Positions 54,637-64,000 of a stretch of DNA of 64,000 bases are shown piece after piece. The notes beneath the pieces are model-generated. The model was not told the DNA's origin. It saw nothing but the letters and a program-made list of their open reading frames with translations, and searched no databases. The translations under genes were made by a program, and so were the position numbers. Position 1 is the stretch's first letter, and the number at the start of each line of letters is the position of its first letter. This stretch comes from Saxidomus purpurata (taxonomy: Eukaryota; Mollusca; Bivalvia; Venerida; Veneridae), in assembly GCA_022818135.1 (NCBI GenBank), contig JAFMSR010000030.1:1304-65303 (forward strand), written 5' to 3'.

Positions 54637-54850
54637 GGGAGCGGTGGTGTAGAGGTAAAGGTGTCTGCCGCTCATCCCGGAGGTTGCGGGTTTGAGCCCC
54701 ACTCGGGTCACGACCGTACCTCCTCATACGGCACCAGTCCTGGTTGTTCCAGGAAGCAGACTCGAGAGTGACTCGATAAGCTAGAAGCTTTCTTCACAAT
54801 AGAGCTAAAATAAACTGGTATAAAATAAACTAAATCTGGATTAAAGAAGA
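54637..54850 (+). repeat. tRNA-derived SINE
   Basis: The head GGGAGCGGTGGTGTAGAGGT contains an A-box-like TGGTGTAGAGGTAAAGG. A B-box-like GGGTTTGAGCCCC follows about 35 nt later. A non-tRNA body with ACCAGTCCTGGTTGTTCCAG and a tail of AATAAACT-type repeats complete a typical SINE. A fragment in the other orientation lies at 62690-62811. It is not a tRNA gene: the acceptor stem does not close. Confidence 0.7.
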
Positions 54851-56680
54851 TAAAAGCTTACATCAATCTATTTATATTATTAGCAAAATTATTAACGAAA
54901 AATGAAAAAAACGGTTTTCATTTACAGTCAGGGTATACAACACTGTTACATAGATTCATATTCAAAAAAGTATAAACAACCAAATTAAGTGAATTTATAT
55001 CCCCGCCAAATGAATCAAATAACTGGAAAAGAAAACCGAGACTTCACCACCCCATTGGGGCTTCATCTCTGAGTTGTAATTTTGTTTTCTGCATATTACA
55101 GTCATATATAAATAAGTTGTTGTAAGTGAAATAAAATCAGCACTATAAGTGTCGGAAAACAAACAATTTTAAGTTTCTATATAGAATATTTAAGAAAGTG
55201 TTGCACCCCTTAATAATCCCATTTCTAAACAATCCATGATGTGTAGGGGAAGGATATTAGAACGAGTGATCATAAAATTATTTGAGCCAATTGCAATTAG
55301 ATTTGGATCACCGGTTCCACATAGCAGAATGTTAATGTTTTTATATTGAATAAAGAAGAAAAGCAATAACTCTGAAGATGCTAAGCTATCTTGACAAAAT
55401 ATGTGCTATTGTATGCTTTTTTAAAGTTTCATGACATTTTATCCATAGGTTCCTAAGGTATGGCTCGGACACCTGGACGGACAACACCAAAACAATATCC
55501 CTCCACCTTTTGCGGGTGATAATATTTTATATAAGAAATGTCTTAATGTATTTCTTCAGATATGATAGTATTAGGGGGGAATCTCTTGCGTGCTAAATGA
55601 AATGCAAAAGGCAAATTTTCTATATAATAAAGATTTGTTCAATATTTTAGAGACAGAAGGTTTCTGATATATTGTTGTGAAATTACAAAACATGCAGCAG
55701 TTTTCCTAAGGTACTTTTTCTAAGATGGTATATTTAGCATTCATAGAGTTTGTTACTTTTCATATAAATCTGCAGTGTTGTCTCTGGTCAACAAGTTCTT
55801 TTGCTGAAAACAATTGAGTCTTCTACATTTTAAGGCCACTAAACCAGTTCTTGGATGAGGTCGCGCAGGAAGTGATAACCTAGTTCTTTCTGTTGAAAAT
55901 GTTTATTCCATACATAGAATGTAGGTTGCGCAGCCAAAGGTCGCACGCGAACAGGTCGCGCAAGATATTTTTAGCTTCTCAACAAGTTTGCAAATTCCGA
56001 GTTGCTGAAACATTTTGTGAATGAAATTCCTTTTGTTTACTATATACTACAGAGGTTATTAAATTCAGATGTTGAGCCAGAACATTGATGGTACCTTATG
56101 TTTTAATTAAACTGTACAAGGTTTCAGTTAACTAATCAGTCAACAGTATTACATTATATTATGTAGCTCCCTTCTTAATTATAAGCCTAACTGATAATGT
56201 AACTTTATTCTATGCAAATATGTTATACTGTGCTGCATTGCTTAGTATGTTTAGTTGTTTACCTTAACAAAACCAGTTATTAGTTACAGACTGTATAAGT
56301 ATTTTCTGGTTTTACTTATTATTTGTTTTACTTAATTGTACGCACAATGCGCAACATTAAAACAGTTCGCGTGCCGTTCACGCGCGACTGAATTGTTCGC
56401 GCTATTCGTGCGACACTAAAACAATGTTTAGGCAAAGTCAGCATATTATTTTGGTCGCTCACTAGGTCGTGCGCAAGCTTCGCCCACATCTTTTTCACAC
56501 TGCCCTAATGTTGCGCAGGTACAAGGGTTGTTAGTTCGGGTTGTTGTTGGTGTTTCGTTAGGTGTTATATATTGTTAGCCTTGTATTGTGTGATAACTAT
56601 TATGAATAAATGGTAGCTTTGTATTATCTTACTGTAATAAATAGTCATGCTTCATTAGGACTTTGTTGTACTTAACCAGC
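54851..56680. other. Non-coding stretch
   Basis: No ORF with recognisable domains. Around 55860-55980 and 56340-56530 are CpG-containing pieces with GTCGCGCA and GCGCGAC motifs (for example CACGCGCGACTG), perhaps repeat remnants. Confidence 0.5.
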
Positions 56681-56688
56681 ATAGAGAA

Positions 56689-57640
56689 ATGCAATCAGCG
56701 AAAACTGAAAGAACCAGTTTTCGTAACACTGATGGCAGCGTCGGGATAAAGACTCTAACATGCTTCTTTAGACATACTTTTAACTGGCTTGTTATTATGA
56801 GTAAGGAACTAGATTCATTTCAACATGCTGTGGCTATGTGTTTCCTGGAAATAAAAAAACATTTCAAAGGAATTACTTCGACCAGAGGAAAATCTGTCTT
56901 GTACATTCAGTGACTATTATACAAAAGTAAAAGAAATTGTTGATTATAAAGATAAAGAAATTGGAGAACTTAAATCCTACAATGCGAAGTTGTGTGCTGC
57001 TCTGCTGAATGATGATACACAAGCGTTAGAGGAAAGTCAATAGCATGGGACCTAAGAAATCTCTAAGATATGCATCGGCATCACGACAGGAAGATTCAGA
57101 CCGTTGTATTTAATCGCGTCAAAAACTGTCTAGAAAAATGGAGGAAAGCTATGATTTACAAGCTAGTTTAACTGATGCATTGGCAACGATTGACTCATTA
57201 AATGAAACTGTGAAAATATGACATATTGAAAAAACTGGTCTTCCAGAAATTATTCAGAGTGAAAGTGAACAATTTCAAAGAAAAAAAGAAGTGATTAAGA
57301 GTGAATTTCAGAGAGCACAGACAAATAGGGACATACAAATTCAATGGTTGTGTGCTACAAGTGCCATAATCTAGATCACTATGCACGTGATTGCTTCTAC
57401 CAAGGAAACGATAAAAATAAACAGGAAACTAAGTCGGACCAGGGCAGACGGCCCTGCTTTAGTCAAGAGTGATGAAAAAGTGATCAAAATACGTCACAAT
57501 GATACTTTCAATGGTTTATCTTAGTTATTGCCTGTGAAATTTTGTGATGTCAGTGCAAATTTAGTCTCAGATACTGGAGCAGTCGTTACTATAATTTCTT
57601 CTAATTATATCATAGTTTGCCTTCCGATAGTCGACCACCG
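56689..57640 (+). pseudogene. Gag and protease remnant of a gypsy-like LTR retrotransposon
   Basis: A CCHC zinc knuckle is visible at about 57348-57395 (CYKCHNLDHYARDC). About 170 bp on is an aspartic protease active-site motif, SDTGAVVTIIS (about 57567-57600). Upstream are helical, charged gag-like pieces with stops and frame changes (56689-56913 and 57120-57300). LTRs were not found and the remnant ends where a different transposon fragment begins. Confidence 0.6.
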
Positions 57641-58048
57641 TTACAGAAAATTGATCCGGAGTTCAAACTTGAAGTAGCAAATAAACTGCTTAGGCATGTG
57701 GTCCTGAATGACTTCTCTCTCGGACCAAAGTGGTACTGAAGTGGTACCGAAGCGATAAAACATGTAATTTATCCATTGCCGAAAGAGAGCGCCTGCATCT
57801 TGCGGAGATATTTCAAATAAGTTTACCAGGTGTTTGAACTGTAAATTCAGCCTCTGCTTTACCATAGTCCGTAGAAATTCATCTTCTTGACTCATATCTT
57901 TGACGCTTGAAATAATTCTTGAAAAGTTTATTGGATATTCACATTGAATTGGAACTAAATATTTGAATATGCTCATAAATTTCACATAAACAAATCCAGT
58001 ATAATATTTAACATAATCTCTTATTGGACTTTCACGGACGGTTTCCAC
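57641..58048 (-). pseudogene. PIF/Harbinger-like transposase fragment
   Basis: The 135-residue frame holds SVKDMSQEDEFLRTMVKQRL and then a helix-turn-helix with HLVNLFEISPQDAGALFRQW, INYMFYRFG and VPLWSEREVIQDHMP. This matches the HTH_Tnp_4 region that precedes the DDE_Tnp_4 catalytic domain. The catalytic part is absent, so this is a fragment, probably joined to the gag remnant by insertion. Confidence 0.6.
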
Positions 58049-58800
58049 TGAAAATGGTGGCTTTGTTTTGCGTGATAGTACTGATTTGACTGTTCTTTTG
58101 TTGTTTATTTAATTCTTCTCAGTTGTTCATTCAGAATTTGCTTAGCTAACTGCCTGTGTGATGATTGAAGCTGATTCTGTAATGTGTCAGTTTCAACCCT
58201 AATCAGAAACCTTGGCATTGTTAATGACTATTTTGAACACCTGAAAGAGGTTGTGATTATGAAAGAGGACGCAAGTACACTAGAAAAAACACTCGAAGTC
58301 AAGCAGGCCGTGAAAGCTGGCACAGTGAGAGAGAAAATATTTTGGTAGGATTATGTTGCTGAAAGTGACAATCAACCCAAAATTTATTGACAATATAGTG
58401 CATCCTAAGAAATTGACCTCAGCGTCAACTAGTTATGGATTAAATAATGAAAAGGTTGTAAGAATCGTGTACATAAAAAGAACTAAAAACCACGTTCATG
58501 AATGAGGAATGAGAGGGCAAGAAAAAGAAATGTAGAAAGACTCACTCACACTTAAACTCACCCTTATGCACACACGCATACACGCACGCGCACACACGCA
58601 CACACAAATACTTTGCCAGCTATTTATAGAATTTTATTGTTTTATCGCTCTGTAAGCTAGTTATTTCCGAGGTAAAATAGGTTTTGTTTCATATGAATTG
58701 TGTCAAATCGAATGAACACCTTTAACCACATTCACCACGATCATTTGATTGAAGAGGAAGAATGTTATAATTTAAATATATTTTTGAGTTTGTCCCATGT
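58049..58800. other. Non-coding stretch with a CA/CACG microsatellite
   Basis: Holds a CACACGCA-type microsatellite at 58545-58605 and otherwise unrecognised AT-rich sequence. Confidence 0.5.
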
Positions 58801-58809
58801 CTTTTCAAG

Positions 58810-60780
58810 ATTTTATAGTTTATTTAAGGTCACAGCTGTTTGTCTGTGAGTGTTGTACTGATGGTTAATAAAGTTCTTGACAACTGGACCTGATGGTTTC
58901 TTATCATTCATTTTACAGTAGTAAATATGCTTTTTAATAATAAGAACGAGAAAGTTAATGTCTACTTCATTGGAGTCTATGAACCCAAGAATACATGTTT
59001 CACATGTCAAATTTGCTTGTTGATTTGAGAAGAGATCTTGAATGAAAATCTAGACAGCCGGACAGTTCCAGAACAGTGTCCTATACTTTCGCTACTAGGT
59101 TTACAAAATGTACAGTTTGGATTATCTTTATAATTTGTTTTAAATAAAAGTTCATAGTTCCTAAGATTCTGTGTATTATTCTATATTGAAACCATTGTAT
59201 ATTAGTATCTCTGGTAATTTTAAAAGGAAGTGAAAATATCTTCTTCGATTCATCTTCTTTGATTTAAGCTCAAGCTGTTGTTCCCATTTCAGTTTACAAG
59301 AAGGCTCATGGATATTAGTTTTTAGGATGTTATGCCCTGGTTGCGAACCTTTCGGGTATTTCAAAATACTAATGAAATTTGGTGGAATAAATGGTCGAAT
59401 TATTTGTTTGTCAAATACATAATCTTTCGTTTTAAGGTAGCTGGTCACAGAAAGTGTTAGACCCTTAAAATGAACAAAATTTGTATTTAAGCTGTACACA
59501 TGATTGAACTCGGAGACACTGTAAAAGTTTCCATCTGGTTTCATTAAATCTCCTATACAATGCACACCAGACTCGAACCATGATTTTAAAAAGACACTTT
59601 TACCACCAATTAAAATGTCTGCATTATAAAATAGAGGATATTTTAGGACATTTTTATGTTCAATATTTTGACCATATTCAGTTTAATGTATGCGTTTAGA
59701 GTATCTTTCCAAAATATGTTTGTAATAGACCTTACTATTTTTTGTGGATAATGAACACCACAATTTAGCAATATATTTATGTTAATCAATTTGTTAACAA
59801 TATCTTACCATTTTCCATTGTTGTTTAAAATACGTCTGATTCATGTTGTTTTTAAAGCTGATATAAAAGAACATATATCAACCATGCCAAGTCCACCATC
59901 TGAAAAACTTTTCGTTCAAATATCTTTCTTCACTTTACTTTGACCTTGCAAAATAAAATCGTAGATTAAGCATCATTTGTTTAATGTAAATATCTGGTGG
60001 GTCGGGCAAGGCGATGAATAGATGATTAAAAAGCGAAATGACTATAGTTTTTATTACAACGATCCTACCTATCGGCGTAATGGTTCGTCTTTTCCAATTT
60101 ATTAAGAGTGATTCTGCTTTTTTAGTTTTTCTTTGTAATTAAGGTCAATCATTTTGGTCAGATCTACGTGGTATTTTTACCAAGCATGTCAAAGCTCTGT
60201 TGATTCCAAGTTAGTTTCCATTTAGAATTAATACCACTTGAACTATATTTTTCTTTTCCTATCCAAACAAGCTTTGTCTTATCAAAATTAACTTTAAGGT
60301 ATGAAAGAGCAGTGAATGTAGATAAGGTTTCTAGTGTTTTATTTAAGGAAGAGGCCGAACCATATAAAATTATTGTAGTATCATCAGCAAATTGAGACAG
60401 TTTGTGTTTAATGTCATTTACCTTAATACCTTATTTCATCATTAGATCTTATTTTCTGGAACAGTATTTTAGTACATGAAATAAAGATGTAATAACTCAA
60501 AGGATCACCCTGACGACAGCCACGTTGTACTGGAAAAAAGTTAGATAAATAACCACTCTGACAAATAGCAGAAACTCCATTTTTATAAAATATATTAAAC
60601 CATCTTTTTTATATCATCACCAAAGTTAAAACATGCTAAGGTTTTGTGAACGAAATACCAAGACAATGAGTCGAAAGCTTTTTCGAAGTCAATCAAAAGT
60701 AGCAGACCAGGAATGAGGACTTTTGGTAAACCAGAATTGTCCGTGTGTTGGAGCTATCCCTAATCAAAAAGTCTGTAGTG
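58810..60780 (-). pseudogene. LINE reverse transcriptase remnant
   Basis: Read on the minus strand, 60720-60300 shows LLLIDFEKAFDS (RT motif with catalytic Asp), a CRQGDP-like stretch and QFADDTTI (the FADD motif). 59565-59176 and 59220-59060 continue with C-terminal pieces including WFQYRI and RILG. Many stops and frameshifts are present and the 3' UTR is not defined. The order is that of an L1/Tx1- or I-type LINE; the clade is uncertain. Confidence 0.65.
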
Positions 60781-62689
60781 ATGAGCAATCTGGCATTCTG
60801 GAAATTAGATGCCCCTTTTCAATACGTGATAAAAATGTCTGAGATGTTAACTTCTAAGCCGAGGCCAGATTTATTTTTGCAATTAAATAGCAAACACATT
60901 GAAATAAAAAGGAACCATGCCTACTGGTTTAAAGTTCAGGGTAATTACTTGTTCCAGGTGCGACATTTTGTGACATTGTAACATTGTGTATGTAACAGGA
61001 TTTTCATGTCATCCGAGTCTATCCAACCAACAATGGAATATATCCTATTAAAACTGTTGTCCGTGTACAGAACATTTGTTAATAAAATGTAAATGTTGAT
61101 AGATACTATAAAATGTTGAGTACACACCTGGCCGGACAGAATCTGTATGGACTGCATACGAGACTATGAAGATCTTACATGGCCTGATGTGGAGGAATTG
61201 GTTGTCTCGGCCAGAGGGAAAGAAGGGCGATAGGAGGAACCGAGCAATGCGATGTTCCGGCTTCCCCCCGCTTTCCCGAGGGTCGGGAGAACCCAGTCCT
61301 CCACAGCAGGCCATGCAATATCCTTTTTCTTGCATACCTTATTTGATTTCATTGCAATTTCTACGAGAAAACCGCTTGAGCAGTAAATCAAGACTTCATG
61401 TTGATTGAATATAATTCCCTGCATGGAGCCCTTTGCGTAGGAAATTTGGTAGGTTCACACGTGAATTAACCACCGTGCATGTATCTAGCGCTTATTATAT
61501 AGTGCTTGATCGCATCCAAAACTGTACTGTATTTACGTGGTGAAACAAACAAAAAATTAATTAAATCCTAAACAAAAATTCTGCTAATGCACGTCCAGTT
61601 TACTTGATTAATGCGACTATACCATCCACATAAACTTAATTTACTATTTTTGTTTTCACACTGACGTCACATATCAAAAGAAACGGACGTCATTTACCGC
61701 CATGTTTTGTTTTGAAAAACGTATGAATGCAGGTTTGTTCTTTGAAATGTGAATAGATTATACTGCTATACATTCTTAAAATTAGATAGTCTTTCTTGTG
61801 AAACCATAAAAAGCACCATTTCTTTTCGCAATCAACTCTCGCTTTAAAACTACATGGATATTCGTTACCAACAATTTTCGTAACTTGAACCACTATTGCG
61901 TCCCTGCAAATTCTAACCATTTCTAAAAATGAATTTCCTTTTACATGTACTTGAAAAATATTGAAGTGTGTGCTTCCTTATGAGACCGTAGTTTACATTT
62001 ATGAAAAAAATAACTATCTTTTACATATAAACCGCCGTAAAACGTTTCTCGGAAATAAGTGTTATAGGTAGGAGTTGAATACACGAAAGTAGTTCGGATG
62101 CTGTCAAGTAAGCCCTTGATGAACTTTTCCTATGGGCAGTATATGCTGATCTCTTCCCTCCGCGTGCTGGGATCCGCCAGAACTTTCCCCGGGGAGTATG
62201 CAAGAAAGGCTGAAGTGGTTGAGTATTTTGAGTAGCACTGAAAAGTACCTTACCTTATAACAAGAAATGTACATAGTTTCAGCTATAAGAATTTTGTTTT
62301 ATCAATATATTTTAGAGATCTAATTCCTTGATTTTATAAAATATTTTTCACTTTTCAATAAAATGAAACAAGTTGATGTTACCTTGATGTTACCTTCTTA
62401 TCTATTTCTAATAAAACATTCCTTCGTTTCCTTGGCGCAGGTGGTTCAGAATCTGGGTGTCATTTAGGGGGACGTCTTGCGGGCGCATATTTACTGCGAA
62501 CACCAACTACATCAGCATGGATGGGATCTTGGTACCTGTCAGCAGGTTTGCCATCTGGGAAGTGCTGAAATAAATTCAACGACACGTATTAAGCACATAT
62601 CAACCCATACTATGAGAATTAATGTCAGTACATATCCTATAGATGTCTGTTGGGAATTATAAATACCTCACAATGTTTTAGTTTATACT
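60781..62689. other. Gene-poor stretch
   Basis: No recognised gene. A GC-richer island at 61180-61330 carries overlapping short frames on both strands without domains. Frames at 61690-61920, 62021-62203 and 62477-62662 are also unrecognised. Confidence 0.45.
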
Positions 62690-62811
62690 ACTATATTTTA
62701 GTTTGATTGGAAAACCAGTACTTGTGTCATTTAAGGAGGTACGGTTGTGACCCCATATGAGCCGAGCGGCAGACACCTTAGCCCCTACACCCCCGCCCCT
62801 CTTGTATAAGA
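62690..62811 (-). repeat. SINE fragment, antisense
   Basis: Reverse complement matches the SINE at 54637: AAGGTGTCTGCCGCTCGG, GGGTCACAACCGTACCTCC and CCAGTACTGGTT-like pieces, with the B-box region partly deleted. Confidence 0.6.
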
Positions 62812-64000
62812 AGGACTTTCTGTATTTTATGCCGGTTTTAACAATATCTAAGTAATTATTTACTAACAGAACTAGAACCACCACAGGATTTACATAATGT
62901 CACACTATAAAATGGATCCATAAAAAAAACGTTTTCTCTGAAAATATTAACCAGAAGCCAGATTTGACCACAAAACCATCAGCACCTTTGATCAACTAAG
63001 AGGTACATATTTCGATCGCATTCTACAGTAGGAAAATAATGGATGTATGCAGAGCTGACAAAATACATCAAACCTGTAGATGTTTTTATAGCTGTTGAGA
63101 TCCAGACAGCTTTGGAAAAATCCTGCTAGCCCTGATATTTTTTAATATTTGATTGTAAAACAAAAATATCACTGACTGATCATAAAACGTTGAACTGTCA
63201 AATCCTTTTTCGTTCATTTCGGATGCGTACCATTTTCGTTCAAATTTTCATCAGGATTAAAAAAAATTCCATGTTTACCTGATGCCATATATGGCATTGT
63301 TCATTTCTTTCACATGCGACGATTGGTACATGTGACTTTGTTACTTTTTTAGAGATAAATTCAAGCATCTAATCAAATTGATCAAAGATTCGGTCTAAGT
63401 TCATACCTTTATGCACACATACAAGTGGTAATTATGTCTCTGTATTTTTTAACGTGTAACGGAGTCATAACGTCACTGCCAAAGAAATACCGAAAACGTG
63501 ACGTCTAGAGATCTGCGGTTACAACGGTTATATCTGAATTTGTCTCAAAATTATCTTAAACTGTTTACTATGACGAATATCCTATATAAATCCATGAAGA
63601 GTTTAATGTATTTTATCACGATGTTTTTATAGATATAAAACTTGTGGATAAGAGTGATGTTCGAATAAAATGGTTGCTATGGAAACCCAGTGACACGTGT
63701 TGACTGACTCTATCAAATTTAGTATTTTATGGTACCAACAAGCACTAAGCATAAAAAGAACTACTAATTTCACAAATTCTTAATCATTTTATACACATTT
63801 ATAGTCGTTGTATAGTAAGGTGCCTATTTGCCCGTTCGGCTCAATTAAATAGTTTATACTAATTAATTTAATATCGATTGCGAAATAAGTTCTTACAACT
63901 TATAAATCGCTGTCGACACTCACTCCAGATGTAATAAAGCTCGAAGAGAAATAGAAGCAATGTGGAATTATCTTTGTCTTGCCTAAGGACACTGCAACTT
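62812..64000. other. Non-coding stretch at the right edge
   Basis: No supportable ORF, RNA gene or clear repeat. Confidence 0.5.

Noticed and set aside
54637..54710. Functional tRNA gene
   Set aside because: A- and B-box-like elements are present but the cloverleaf does not close and a SINE body follows.
61048..61424. Host exon in the GC-richer island
   Set aside because: Three overlapping frames on both strands, no domain and no clear splice sites.

Overview
This window looks like a piece of an AT-rich invertebrate nuclear genome, most likely a bivalve mollusc. That assignment is an inference from the repeat types (Polintons, tRNA-derived SINEs, GGTCAAGGTCA-rich repeats, short CCGTATAT-type repeats) and the lack of compact host genes. 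No intact host protein-coding gene could be supported. There is a 500-bp run of N at 18002-18501.

The first 38 kb is dominated by two complete copies of one Polinton/Maverick (adintovirus-like) element in the same orientation. Copy 1 spans 1930-17240 and is flanked by the 6-bp target duplication ATTGAA. Copy 2 spans 21514-37632 and is flanked by CATATG. Both begin with AGTAGTATATAAAAGGAG and end with its reverse complement, and each end is itself a 118-126 bp imperfect palindrome. From left to right each copy holds, on the minus strand: a basic/membrane-active protein joined to an adenain-type cysteine protease, a double jelly-roll major capsid protein, a small pVI-like protein, a penton-like minor capsid protein, a conserved scaffold-like protein, a protein-primed DNA polymerase B, a small protein with a NUMOD-like tail, and two fibre-like proteins. 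On the plus strand follow an A32/FtsK-like packaging ATPase, a zinc-ribbon/phospholipase A2 protein, a retroviral-type integrase with chromodomain, and a two-helix membrane protein. Together these would cover replication, integration, capsid assembly, maturation, packaging and attachment.

Both copies are decaying, but the lesions differ. Copy 1 keeps intact ATPase, scaffold-like and pVI-like genes. Copy 2 keeps intact capsid and protease ORFs. The membrane protein is intact in both. The integrase is open in both but has no ATG before its first catalytic Asp. Copy 2 carries two 5'-truncated insertions of the retroelement whose longer copy fills the left edge of the window. Notable oddities are palindromic micro-insertions that keep the reading frame inside the copy 2 polymerase, a classic A AAA AAC slippery heptamer at the PLA2/integrase overlap, and a TATATA-like motif directly abutting nearly every start codon.

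From 38 kb to 64 kb the window is repeat-rich and gene-poor. It holds CCGTATAT-type repeats, a 5.6-kb element with ~160-bp terminal inverted repeats (40485-46092), A/T homopolymer tracts that may be assembly artefacts, a decayed transposase-like gene (51430-52390), a 0.7-kb TGACGTCA/GGTGTCAAA tandem array, tRNA-derived SINEs, a gypsy-like gag/protease remnant, a Harbinger-like transposase fragment and a LINE remnant. Identity values, splice sites and family assignments were judged by eye and not computed.
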